From Actinomycetota bacterium (GTDB lineage Bacteria; Actinomycetota; CADDZG01; JAHWKV01): a DNA stretch of 6,615 bases. The position numbers were made by a program, and so were the translations under genes. The DNA lies in NCBI GenBank assembly GCA_019347725.1, contig JAHWKV010000056.1:1-6615 (forward strand). Reading direction: 5' to 3'. Of this stretch, positions 1-6,504 are shown piece by piece; the first letter of the stretch is position 1; every line of letters begins with the position of its first letter. Under the pieces are notes generated by a model that was given only the letters and a program-made list of their open reading frames with translations, was not told the DNA's origin and made no database searches.

Positions 1-165
1 TGCGGACGATGCTGCAGTGGCATCTCGAGGCCACCGGCTCGGTGCTGGCCGAACGGCTGTTGGAGGAGTGGTCGAGCACCCGGGAGAACATCTTCATCGG
101 GATGCCGCGCGCGCTGCTGCTGTACCAGGACGCCGATGCGATCGCCGCGAACAAGCCCCGCAAGG
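1..165 (+). other. Probable foreign segment fused in frame to tadA; resembles the C-terminal tail of glutamate synthase large subunit
   Basis: The reading frame is open from the window edge and runs into the TadA ATPase, but its first ~52 codons do not look like a TadA N-terminus. The segment around residues 5-35 (HLEATGS, then LAERLLEEW, then MPRAL) follows the pattern of the extreme C-terminus of GltB, where H-x4-TGS-x2-A-x2-L-x2-W is followed by a basic stretch and MP. The match is from memory and is weak beyond the MP, so the family call is tentative. Codon use supports a boundary: by hand count only 3 of the first 62 codons end in A or T, against 14 of the next 62. There is no ribosome binding site before the ATG at 9, so that start is probably not real. 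The join lies near 156-190, over a Leu/Glu-rich stretch common to both kinds of protein. Confidence 0.45.
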
Positions 166-1445
166 AGCTGCTGGAGGAGCTGGGCACCAAGCTGTACACC
201 AAGACCGAACCTGAGGAACTCAAGGCAATTGTCATGGAGAACCTCGACAAGGCGCTTGAGTCCGCCAACGTAACGGTGTCGCTGACGCAGCGCTCCAAGT
301 TCGCAGCCGAGGTGGCTGCGGATCTGCTGGGTTACGGACCACTGGAGACGTTGCTCGACGACCCCAGCCTTACCGAGATCATGTGCAACTCCTACGACGA
401 CATCTACGTGGAGCGAAACGGCAAGCTTCAGCGCGTGGACGTGACGTTCACCGATGACGCGCATCTGCGCCAGATCATCGAGAAAATCGTGGCGTCGGTC
501 GGCCGGCGCATCGACGAGTCCTCGCCGATGGTGGACGCCCGCCTGCCCGACGGCTCCCGCGTCAACGCCATCCTGCCTCCGGTGGCCGTGCACTCTCCGG
601 TGCTGACCATCCGGCGATTCCCGGCCGAGCCGTACGGCATGAAGGACCTGATCAACTTCGGTTCCGTCACGCTGGATGCGGCAATGTTCCTCGAGGCGTG
701 CGTGCGGGGCAAGCTGAATGTAGTGGTCTCCGGCGGTACCGGCACCGGTAAGACCACGATGCTCAACGTACTGACCGACTTCGTCCCCGAGGAGGAGCGA
801 ATCGTCACCATCGAGGACGCTGCGGAAATTCGGTTGAAGCAGCCTCACGTGATCACCCTGGAGTCCCGTCCGGCCAACATAGAAGGCGCCGGTCAGATCG
901 GGATTCGCGAACTGGTCCGCAACGCCCTTCGTATGCGCCCGGACCGCATCATCGTCGGTGAGGTTCGAGGCGCCGAGACGCTGGACATGCTCCAAGCCAT
1001 GAACACCGGCCATGAGGGATCGCTGACCACCGTGCACTCCAACTCGCCGCGCGATGCGCTGGCCCGGCTGGAAACCATGGTGCTGATGGCCGGTTACGAC
1101 CTGCCGTTGCGGGCGATTAGAGGTCAGATCGCCTCGGCGATGGACGTCGTCATACACATCGACCGGTTCGGTGACGGCAGCCGCCGGGTTACTCACGTCA
1201 CCGAGGTCCAGGGCATGGAGGGTGACGTCATTACGTTGCAGGACATCTACAAGTACACCTTTGCCGAAGGCGGGAAGGAGTCTTCTCGCTCGACGGGACG
1301 GCTGCGCCCCACGGGTCTTCGCCCCAAGGTCATCGACAAGCTGCAGGAGAACGGCATCACCGTTCCGCCCAAGCTGTTTAGGCCGGCTGCGGACGCCACC
1401 TCCTCATCGCTGCGTTCGGTTACCAGCAACGGAAGGAGGGTCTAG
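9..1445 (+). CDS. tadA: Tad/Flp pilus assembly ATPase TadA (CpaF), GspE/VirB11 family; N-terminus replaced or chimeric
   Basis: This is the cytoplasmic ATPase that powers Tad pilus assembly or a related type II/IV secretion process. The N-terminal domain, from about residue 53 to 160, carries the LLGYGPLE and DPSLTEIM signatures of the family. The [19 protein letters not shown] block follows at 166-184. The ATP-binding motifs are intact: Walker A GGTGTGKT at 242-249 (Lys248), Asp box [10 protein letters not shown] at 265-274, Walker B region [12 protein letters not shown] at 310-321 (Glu318), and His box [17 protein letters not shown] at 334-350. The C-terminal tail ([11 protein letters not shown], about 430-440) is typical of CpaF proteins. 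The first gene of the operon, it ends 2 bases before tadB starts. The first ~52 residues look unrelated, so the true start is not visible and the native N-terminus is probably missing. CpaF and TadA name the same family; the ATPase identity is very secure. Confidence 0.95.
   Translation: MLQWHLEATGSVLAERLLEEWSSTRENIFIGMPRALLLYQDADAIAANKPRKELLEELGTKLYTKTEPEELKAIVMENLDKALESANVTVSLTQRSKFAAEVAADLLGYGPLETLLDDPSLTEIMCNSYDDIYVERNGKLQRVDVTFTDDAHLRQIIEKIVASVGRRIDESSPMVDARLPDGSRVNAILPPVAVHSPVLTIRRFPAEPYGMKDLINFGSVTLDAAMFLEACVRGKLNVVVSGGTGTGKTTMLNVLTDFVPEEERIVTIEDAAEIRLKQPHVITLESRPANIEGAGQIGIRELVRNALRMRPDRIIVGEVRGAETLDMLQAMNTGHEGSLTTVHSNSPRDALARLETMVLMAGYDLPLRAIRGQIASAMDVVIHIDRFGDGSRRVTHVTEVQGMEGDVITLQDIYKYTFAEGGKESSRSTGRLRPTGLRPKVIDKLQENGITVPPKLFRPAADATSSSLRSVTSNGRRV
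1431..1440 (+). promoter_or_regulatory. Ribosome binding site of tadB
   Basis: GGAAGGAGGG lies 7 bases before the ATG at 1448, inside the last codons of tadA. Its strength and spacing fix the tadB start and show translational linkage with the ATPase gene. Confidence 0.85.
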
Positions 1446-1447
1446 GG

Positions 1448-2395
1448 ATGATTGCTCTAGCGGCACTATTCGTAGGGATCGGAGTAATAATCGCCGCCTA
1501 CGGAATCTTCCTGCGCAGCAAAGGCCGGCAGGACCGGCTGCGCGAGCTTCTGGACATGGAGCTTCAGGAGCCAACCAAGTCTCCCGAAGCGCTGTCCGAG
1601 CTGATGTCCAAAGCCGGCGCCTACGCAGAGCGGGTCATCGACAGGACCGCTTCTGCAGGAGCTCTCAAGACCAAGCTCATGCAGTCGGGCTCGCAGCTCA
1701 AAGCCGGCGAGTTCGTGGCGATCGTCGCTTTTGCAGCCGCAATTTCCGGAGTTGTCGTGTGGCCTTTGGCCTCCAGCGTGATAGTGGGTTTCCTGGTAAC
1801 GATGGCCGTCCCGCTGGTCGGGATGATGTGGCTGAAAGGCCGGGGACGCAAGAGGCTTCTGCAAATCGAGGGCCAGTTGCCCTCGGTTCTGCAGTTGCTC
1901 GCCGGATCGCTTGACTCGGGAGCGTCGCTGGGGCTGGCTATGGAGCTGGCCGCTGAAGAGGGCGACCCGCCCTTGGCGACAGAGCTCAGCCGTGTCGTAG
2001 CCGAAACCCGCGTGGGGCGTCCGCTCCTCGAAGGGATGGAGGCCATGGCCGAGCGGATCGGTTCCAAGGATGTGGCCTGGACCGTGGAAGCCATTCGCAT
2101 CCAGCACCAAACCGGCGGTCGCCTGGCCGACACCCTGAGGGTACTGGCCGAGTTCATGCGGGCACGCCAGGAAGTCAGGGGCGAGGTTCGTACCCTTTCG
2201 GCGGAGGCACGCATCTCCGCCAAGGTCCTAACCGGCATGCCGATAGCGATCGGTCTGTTCCTGTTCCTCACCAGGCCCGGTTACCTGGAGCCGCTTCTGG
2301 AGACCTCAATGGGCCAGGTGATGCTCGCGATGGCGGTGGTCGGCATGATCATCGGAACACTGTGGATGCGCAAACAAGTGCAAGTGGAGGTTTGA
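1448..2395 (+). CDS. tadB: Tad pilus inner-membrane platform protein TadB (type II secretion F family)
   Basis: TadB forms, with TadC, the inner-membrane platform that couples the TadA ATPase to pilin polymerisation. The 315-residue protein is about the usual family length. It has an N-terminal membrane segment at about 3-22, a basic cytoplasmic stretch (SKGRQDRLREL), and a hydrophobic pair at about 88-129. The GspF-type cytoplasmic domain follows at about 142-260, with the characteristic QLPSVLQLLAGSLDSGASL at 143-161 and QTGGRLADTL at 221-230. Two more membrane segments lie at about 261-275 and 288-306. The ending (GYLEPLLETSMGQ, then WMRKQVQVEV) is a typical complete TadB C-terminus. The ATG is fixed by the strong ribosome binding site just upstream. 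It lies 2 bases after tadA, and one base separates its stop from the tadC start. Confidence 0.93.
   Translation: MIALAALFVGIGVIIAAYGIFLRSKGRQDRLRELLDMELQEPTKSPEALSELMSKAGAYAERVIDRTASAGALKTKLMQSGSQLKAGEFVAIVAFAAAISGVVVWPLASSVIVGFLVTMAVPLVGMMWLKGRGRKRLLQIEGQLPSVLQLLAGSLDSGASLGLAMELAAEEGDPPLATELSRVVAETRVGRPLLEGMEAMAERIGSKDVAWTVEAIRIQHQTGGRLADTLRVLAEFMRARQEVRGEVRTLSAEARISAKVLTGMPIAIGLFLFLTRPGYLEPLLETSMGQVMLAMAVVGMIIGTLWMRKQVQVEV
2383..2390 (+). promoter_or_regulatory. Ribosome binding site of tadC
   Basis: AGTGGAGG sits within the final codons of tadB, 6 bases before the tadC ATG at 2397. The tadB TGA (2393-2395) is one base from that ATG, an arrangement that favours translational coupling. Confidence 0.8.
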
Positions 2396-2396
2396 C

Positions 2397-3326
2397 ATGG
2401 AGACGCTTTTGTTACTGCTAAGCGTTGCTGCCGTGGCGGGGGGCCTTGGCTTTGCCGCAATGGGAGTCGGTCAGGCGGTTGCCGGCCGCCGGGCCGCTCC
2501 TGCCGCCAGCGACGTGATCTTGAGTGACGGCCCGGGGTACGAGCAGGAGCTGCAGAGGCCTCTGTCTGTGCGCCTGCTGGGCCCGACCTGGAACAACTTC
2601 CGCCAGATGGGACGCAGCGTTACCCCCGGCTGGCAGTTGAGCCGTATGCGCCGCCACGCCCTGCTCGCGGGCATGGGCCCCAACGGTATTGAGGGCCTGC
2701 TGGCCATCAAGGCCGCCGGGGTTGCCGCCGGCGCCACCTTGCTGCCCCTGGCCTTCGCGGCCCTGGGCGCCGAGTTCGGCAGCGTGGTCCTGTGGGCGCT
2801 GCTCGGAGGCACCGCCGGATTCTTCCTTCCGGACACGTGGATCGCCCGCAAGGGAGAGAAGCGTCAGGAGGAGATCCGGCGCGACTTGCCGGAAACGATC
2901 GATCTGATGGCTATAGCAGTGCAGGCCGGCATGGGCCTTGAGGGCGCCATTGAGTTGGTTTCCCGAAAGCTTCCCGGACCGCTGGGTGAGGAGCTCCACC
3001 GCTTATTGCAGGAGGTACAGCTGGGCGCCAGCCGCAAACAGGCTCTGCAGAAGCTTAGGGATCGCACCGAAGTGGCCGAGCTGTCCACCTTCGCCATGGC
3101 GCTGATCCAGGCCGACACCATCGGCAGTCCGATCGCCGACGTCCTGCAGACGCACGCAAGGGAGATGCGCCTGGTCAGGCGTCAGCGTGCCCGGGAGATA
3201 GCCGCCAAGCTTCCCGTGAAGCTGCTGTTTCCCCTGCTGCTGTTCATCTTCCCGGCTCTGATGGTGATAGTGATCGGTCCGGCCATCGTGGCCATCGTGC
3301 AAGCCTTCACCGGAGGCTCGTTCTAA
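2397..3326 (+). CDS. tadC: Tad pilus inner-membrane platform protein TadC (type II secretion F family)
   Basis: TadC is the second F-type platform protein of the Tad machine and probably partners TadB in the inner membrane. The 309-residue product has an N-terminal membrane segment at about 3-24 and a linker to about 100. A hydrophobic pair lies at about 103-122 and 128-148, followed by a basic stretch (RKGEKRQEEIRRDLPE). The GspF-type domain starts with LPETIDLMAIAVQAGMGLEG (164-183). It continues through LQEVQLGASRKQAL and the conserved FAMALIQADTIGSPIADVL (232-250). A long C-terminal membrane segment at about 274-300 ends the protein. The R-x3-AREIAAKLPVKLLFP segment is typical of TadC and distinguishes it from TadB. 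It is the last gene of the operon, followed by a terminator; no pilin or TadE/F-like pseudopilin gene follows. Confidence 0.92.
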   Translation: METLLLLLSVAAVAGGLGFAAMGVGQAVAGRRAAPAASDVILSDGPGYEQELQRPLSVRLLGPTWNNFRQMGRSVTPGWQLSRMRRHALLAGMGPNGIEGLLAIKAAGVAAGATLLPLAFAALGAEFGSVVLWALLGGTAGFFLPDTWIARKGEKRQEEIRRDLPETIDLMAIAVQAGMGLEGAIELVSRKLPGPLGEELHRLLQEVQLGASRKQALQKLRDRTEVAELSTFAMALIQADTIGSPIADVLQTHAREMRLVRRQRAREIAAKLPVKLLFPLLLFIFPALMVIVIGPAIVAIVQAFTGGSF

Positions 3327-3327
3327 A

Positions 3328-3369
3328 GGCAGCCGACGCTTGACGGCCGCCGGATCAGTCCCGGCTGCC
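3328..3369. repeat. Short inverted repeat just after the tadC stop
   Basis: GGCAGCCG (3328-3335) is the exact reverse complement of CGGCTGCC (3362-3369), with 26 bases between. It starts directly after the tadC stop and could fold into a hairpin ahead of the main terminator, perhaps protecting the mRNA 3' end. The stem is short and the loop long, so chance is possible. Confidence 0.35.
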
Positions 3370-3376
3370 AAGATCA

Positions 3377-3412
3377 CAAAGGCCCTCCGTACCCCCCGCC
3401 GGAGGGCCTTTG
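3377..3412 (+). terminator. Intrinsic terminator between the tad and sel operons
   Basis: CAAAGGCCCTCCG (3377-3389) pairs perfectly with CGGAGGGCCTTTG (3400-3412), a 13-bp GC-rich stem around a 10-base loop. The U-tract is short: three T's lie within the 3' arm, followed by GTACG. The A-rich start and T-rich end are symmetric, so it could act in both directions. It lies ~50 bases after tadC and before selA, marking two separate transcription units. Confidence 0.85.
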
Positions 3413-3449
3413 TACGTCCAACCGGCTCAAGGTTGCCCCGGGGGCCAAC

Positions 3450-3463
3450 TACAATTGGGTTCC
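3450..3463 (+). promoter_or_regulatory. Probable selA promoter -10 box giving a leaderless transcript
   Basis: TACAAT (3450-3455) closely matches the TATAAT consensus and ends 8 bases before the selA ATG at 3464. A transcript starting 7-9 bases after the box would begin at or within two bases of the ATG, leaving essentially no 5' leader. This agrees with the absence of a Shine-Dalgarno sequence there; the nearest G-rich run (3440-3444) is ~20 bases away. No convincing -35 box is seen at the usual spacing. Confidence 0.6.
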
Positions 3464-4858
3464 ATGTCCAAGCAAACAGAGTCCTCCCAGGCCGATCAAC
3501 TCCGATTGCTGCCCCAAGTTGACCGTTTGAGCGCCGAGCTAGATGGCGCAGCGCCCCACGCCCTAAAGGTACAGGCGGCCCGCCGGGCCGTCGCCGGCGC
3601 TGGTGCTGCCGTTAGAGACGGACGGCCGGCTCCGTCCTTCGAGGACCTGGTCCAAATCGCCCAGAGCCTGCTGCACAAGCAACAACGCCTGGGGCTCGGG
3701 CCGGTCATAAACGCTACCGGGGTCCTTTTACACACCAACCTGGGCCGGGCGCCGCTGTCCGCCGACGCCCTTGAAGCCGTCCAGGAGGTGAGCCGGGGAT
3801 ACTCGAACCTGGAGTTCGATCTGACCCGCGGCAAACGCGGGAGCCGCTACGAGCACTGCGCCGGGACACTCACCACGTTGACGGGAGCCGGCGCCGCTTT
3901 GGTGGTCAACAACAATGCCGCCGCAGTGCTGCTGGCGCTGGCGGGGCTGTGCGCAGGGGGGGAGGTGATCATCTCCCGCGGCGAGCTCATCGAGATCGGC
4001 GGTGAGTTTCGCATTCCGGAGATCATGACCCAGTCCGGCGCCGTGATGCGCGAGGTGGGCACCACCAACCGCACCCATCTGAGGGACTACGAGAACGCCT
4101 TGAACGAGAACACGGCCGCCATCCTCAGGGTTCACCCCTCCAACTACGAGGTCACGGGGTTCACGGCCTCGGTGCCCGCGTGGGAACTGGCCAAGCTGGC
4201 CAAGCGGCACGGGAGGCGTTTCATCAACGACGTGGGCAGCGGGTTGCTGAGCCGACAGATCGGCGCAGTGGCTCCGGCGTGGCTGAGCAAGGAGCCTTCG
4301 GTCACCCACGCCGTCAAGGAGGGGGCCGACCTGGTGACCTTCTCCGGTGACAAGCTCCTGGGAGGGCCGCAGGCCGGCATCATCGTGGGGACCTTGGAGG
4401 CGGTAGCCAGGCTGCGCCGGATTCCCTGGCTGCGCACGTTCCGCACTGACAAGACGGCGCTGGCGGCGCTGGATGCGACCTTGACGGCATATCTACGGGG
4501 AGAGCCCGAGCTGCTACCACTGTGGAGAATGGCGCTGGCCAGCGCCGAGTCCGTTGCCGAGCGCGCCCGGCAGCTCGCCTCCACACTGAGTCAGAGTCCG
4601 GCCGAGATCCAGGTGACCGAGGGATCCTCGACCACCGGGGGAGGCTCGGCCCCCGGCAGCCGGATACCCACCGCACTGCTGCGCGTGGAGCCCGCCGACA
4701 CCGGCTCCCGGCAAATCGCCGACCGGCTGCTGGCGCACGACCCGCCCGTGGTCGGTCGTATCGAAGACGCCGCGGTGATCGTCGATTTGAGAACGGTTCA
4801 GCCGCACGAGGATGCCGTCGTGGGAGCCGCCCTGGTCGAGGCGCTGGGAGAGCGCTAG
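3464..4858 (+). CDS. selA: L-seryl-tRNA(Sec) selenium transferase SelA
   Basis: SelA is a cytoplasmic pyridoxal-phosphate enzyme that converts Ser-tRNA(Sec) to selenocysteinyl-tRNA(Sec) using selenophosphate from SelD. From the ATG at 3464 it has 464 residues, about the usual length for bacterial SelA. Family blocks in order: INATGVLLHTNLGRAPLS (82-99), YSNLEFDLTRGKRGSR (113-128), VVNNNAAAVLLAL (147-159), MREVGTTNRT (195-204), NDVGSG (255-260), and the cofactor-binding SGDKLLGGPQAG, with Lys297 as the predicted Schiff-base lysine (E. coli Lys295). The frame is open further upstream to a TTG at 3410, but that codon lies in the terminator stem and the added residues look random. The ATG at 3464 is therefore preferred; it has a -10 box directly before it and no ribosome binding site. 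selB follows after 32 bases, forming the classic selAB pair. Confidence 0.95.
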   Translation: MSKQTESSQADQLRLLPQVDRLSAELDGAAPHALKVQAARRAVAGAGAAVRDGRPAPSFEDLVQIAQSLLHKQQRLGLGPVINATGVLLHTNLGRAPLSADALEAVQEVSRGYSNLEFDLTRGKRGSRYEHCAGTLTTLTGAGAALVVNNNAAAVLLALAGLCAGGEVIISRGELIEIGGEFRIPEIMTQSGAVMREVGTTNRTHLRDYENALNENTAAILRVHPSNYEVTGFTASVPAWELAKLAKRHGRRFINDVGSGLLSRQIGAVAPAWLSKEPSVTHAVKEGADLVTFSGDKLLGGPQAGIIVGTLEAVARLRRIPWLRTFRTDKTALAALDATLTAYLRGEPELLPLWRMALASAESVAERARQLASTLSQSPAEIQVTEGSSTTGGGSAPGSRIPTALLRVEPADTGSRQIADRLLAHDPPVVGRIEDAAVIVDLRTVQPHEDAVVGAALVEALGER

Positions 4859-4869
4859 CGGTGCAGACT

Positions 4870-4887
4870 ATGAGCAAAGGAGTCTGA
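4870..4887 (+). promoter_or_regulatory. Five-codon ATG...TGA mini-ORF in frame with selB, overlapping its ribosome binding site
   Basis: An ATG at 4870 reads Met-Ser-Lys-Gly-Val and then a TGA at 4885-4887. Both are in the same frame as selB, whose GTG comes one codon after the TGA. No good Shine-Dalgarno site precedes this ATG; GGGAGAG at 4846-4852 is too far away. Translation from it is uncertain. If translated, it would run ribosomes over the selB ribosome binding site, and reading the UGA as selenocysteine would yield a SelB extended by seven residues. Chance is a serious alternative. Confidence 0.25.
4876..4882 (+). promoter_or_regulatory. Ribosome binding site of selB
   Basis: AAAGGAG ends 8 bases before the GTG at 4891. 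This supports the GTG as the selB start, and the encoded protein begins exactly where SelB proteins normally do, a few residues before the GTP-binding loop. Confidence 0.8.
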
Positions 4888-4890
4888 GTC

Positions 4891-4917
4891 GTGCCCGTAA
4901 TCGGCACCGCAGGGCAT
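4891..4917 (+). promoter_or_regulatory. Possible hairpin covering the selB start codon
   Basis: GTGCCC (4891-4896, including the GTG start) can pair with GGGCAT (4912-4917, one G-U pair) around a 15-base loop. Alternatively GTGCC (4891-4895) pairs with GGCAC (4903-4907) around a 7-base loop. Either fold would mask the start codon. The stems are short and the downstream sequence encodes conserved SelB residues, so the structure could be accidental. Its place just after an in-frame UGA is what makes it notable. Confidence 0.25.
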
Positions 4918-6297
4918 GTCGATCACGGCAAAAGCGCCCTGGTGCAGGCCATAACCGGCATCGACCCGGACCGCCTCGCCGAAGAGAAGCGCCGCGGTCT
5001 AACGATTGATCTGGGGTTCGCCTGGCTGAAAACCCCGGCCGGGCGCGAACTGGGCATCGTCGACGTCCCGGGCCACGAGCGCTTCATCAAGAACATGCTG
5101 GCCGGCGCGGGGGCCGTGAACATGAACCTATTCGTGGTGGCGGCCAACGAAGGGTGGATGCCCCAGTCTCAAGAGCACCTGGACATCCTGGACCTGCTGG
5201 GCATCGGAGCGGCAATCGTAGTGGTTACCAAGGCCGACCTCGTAGACACCGAGACGCTCGACAAGGTCAAAACCACCGTCGCCGAGAAGATCTCCTCCAC
5301 GGTGCTGGCCGGATCTCCGATCCTCAGTGTGTCGGCCGTCTCAGGAGAAGGCATCACCGAGCTGCTGGGTGAGATCGACGCTCTGGTGGAGCGCACCGCA
5401 GAGGTGCTTGATCTCGGCAGAGCCCGCTTGTGGATAGACCGGGTTTTCAAGATAAAGGGATCCGGCACGGTAGTGACCGGGACCCTGTCCGGCGGAGGGC
5501 TGGCCACGGACGACCTGATCGAGGTTCTCCCCGGACACGCCAAAGCACGGATTCGCTCCATCCAGTCGCACCGTCGCCGGGTAGAGAGCATTGGTCCCGG
5601 GAACCGCACCGCACTGAACCTCGTCGGCGCCGACGAGTCGGTGGCCAGGGGGGACACGCTCACCGCGGTGGGCGCCTGGCGTACCTCGGATCGGCTGGTC
5701 GCGTCGCTTCGGTTCGTTGAGAGCCTGGATTACGTTCCGACCCATCGGGGCGCGTACAAGTTCCACATCGGCTCCGTGGAGATCGACGCGACCTTGAGGT
5801 TCCTGCAGACCCCGCAGGACTCCGGCGAACCCGCCATCGTCTCGATAGGCCTCACCCGCCCTACGGTCGTGGACTTCTCCGATAACTTCATCGTCCGCGA
5901 CTCGGGCCGCAAGGTGACAGTCGGCGGCGGCTACGTGCTGGAGCCCCATCCGGGCCGCCTAAAGGGTGATGCCGCGGTCGTCGCCGCGCGGGCTCGACTC
6001 GCCGCCGGTGACCGGGTCGCCTATCTGAAGGTCCTGCTGGATGAGGCCGAGTTCTTGCGCACCGATGAGATCTTTGTCCGCACCGGGTTGAAGCCGGACG
6101 CCGATCTTGACGGTGTAGAACTACTGAGGCTGCCCAGCTACGTGATGTCGCCGGAGGGTTTCGAGCGCATCAGCAGCCAGGTGGAATTGAGGGTGGAGGC
6201 GCACAGGAAAATGACCGGCGCGCTGTACTCGGTAACCTGTTCGGTAAGGGCATCCATCACCTGCACGCCGGTGGCACGCTGGCGGTCGCGGTCGTAG
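4891..6297 (+). CDS. selB: Selenocysteine-specific elongation factor SelB, C-terminus lost at a chimeric junction
   Basis: SelB is the GTPase that binds selenocysteinyl-tRNA(Sec) and delivers it to ribosomes paused at a UGA with a SECIS hairpin. The GTPase domain is intact: G1 GHVDHGKS (8-15), switch region RRGLTIDLGF (34-43), G3 DVPGH (58-62), G4 TKAD (113-116) and G5 SAV (148-150). EF-Tu-like domains II (about 175-260, FKIKGSGTVVTGTLSGG) and III (about 265-355) follow. The first winged-helix region starts near 365 (LAAGDRVAYLKVLLDEAEFLRTDE). SelB-like sequence stops near residue 424 (about 6162). The last ~44 codons to the TAG at 6295-6297 are the antisense of a GMC oxidoreductase fragment and are not SelB. 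SelB is normally around 590-630 residues, and the missing C-terminal winged helices are the ones that bind SECIS RNA, so this copy as written should not decode UGA properly. It has a GTG start with a good ribosome binding site, 32 bases after selA. Confidence 0.9.
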   Translation: MPVIGTAGHVDHGKSALVQAITGIDPDRLAEEKRRGLTIDLGFAWLKTPAGRELGIVDVPGHERFIKNMLAGAGAVNMNLFVVAANEGWMPQSQEHLDILDLLGIGAAIVVVTKADLVDTETLDKVKTTVAEKISSTVLAGSPILSVSAVSGEGITELLGEIDALVERTAEVLDLGRARLWIDRVFKIKGSGTVVTGTLSGGGLATDDLIEVLPGHAKARIRSIQSHRRRVESIGPGNRTALNLVGADESVARGDTLTAVGAWRTSDRLVASLRFVESLDYVPTHRGAYKFHIGSVEIDATLRFLQTPQDSGEPAIVSIGLTRPTVVDFSDNFIVRDSGRKVTVGGGYVLEPHPGRLKGDAAVVAARARLAAGDRVAYLKVLLDEAEFLRTDEIFVRTGLKPDADLDGVELLRLPSYVMSPEGFERISSQVELRVEAHRKMTGALYSVTCSVRASITCTPVARWRSRS

Positions 6298-6500
6298 AGC
6301 ACCTCGGTGACGATGGACCAGGGCCTCAAGACAAGTCGGCCGGTGGCGCGGGCCGCCGGCAGGGTGGAACTCTGGGTACTGAAGTAGGCGCCGAAGGGGC
6401 AGCCGAGCCAGCAGGCGTTGCGGAACTGACAGTTGAGGCGGCCGGGCAGGGGCTCGGTGATGTTGGCGACACGGGCATTGATGATGCGGCGGCGGCCACC
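6162..6500 (-). pseudogene. Internal fragment of a GMC-family oxidoreductase, inverted and truncated at both ends
   Basis: Read on the minus strand, this segment encodes ~113 residues from the middle of an FAD-dependent glucose-methanol-choline type oxidoreductase. Recognisable stretches are ARVANITEPLPGR, then CQFRNACWLGCPFGAYFSTQ, then SSTLPAARATGRLVLRPWS, VTEVLYDRDRQRATGVQV and FLCASTLNSTWLLMRS. These match the subgroup that includes gluconate- and sugar-dehydrogenase-like proteins. It lacks the N-terminal dinucleotide-binding region and the C-terminal catalytic half. On the N-terminal side an in-frame TAG (6512-6510) lies two codons before the ATG at 6506. On the C-terminal side the match ends at the selB junction and the frame stops at 6138. 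It has no start signals of its own and lies opposite to every other gene here, so it is a displaced fragment and not a functional gene in this context. The family call is from memory. Confidence 0.75.
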
Positions 6501-6504
6501 GTAC

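Noticed and set aside
1466..2110. Long minus-strand open frame opposite tadB
   Set aside because: It is an antisense shadow of a GC-rich gene; the plus strand encodes a complete, recognisable TadB here.
3410..3463. Upstream TTG start that would add 18 residues to SelA
   Set aside because: The TTG lies in the 3' arm of the terminator, has no ribosome binding site, and the extra residues do not look like a SelA N-terminus; the -10 box would then lie inside the coding region.
3728..4309. 193-codon minus-strand open frame opposite selA
   Set aside because: It has low-complexity His/Gly/Pro-rich composition typical of antisense frames, and lies wholly within conserved SelA blocks.
6163..6297. 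Final ~44 codons of the selB frame as a genuine SelB tail
   Set aside because: They contain a superficially SelB-like helix (VELRVEAHRK), but the opposite strand gives a far stronger and longer GMC oxidoreductase match over the same bases.
6162..6500. GMC fragment as a mobile-element insertion into selB
   Set aside because: No terminal inverted repeats, target duplication or transposase are visible, and the piece is an internal fragment of an ordinary metabolic gene.
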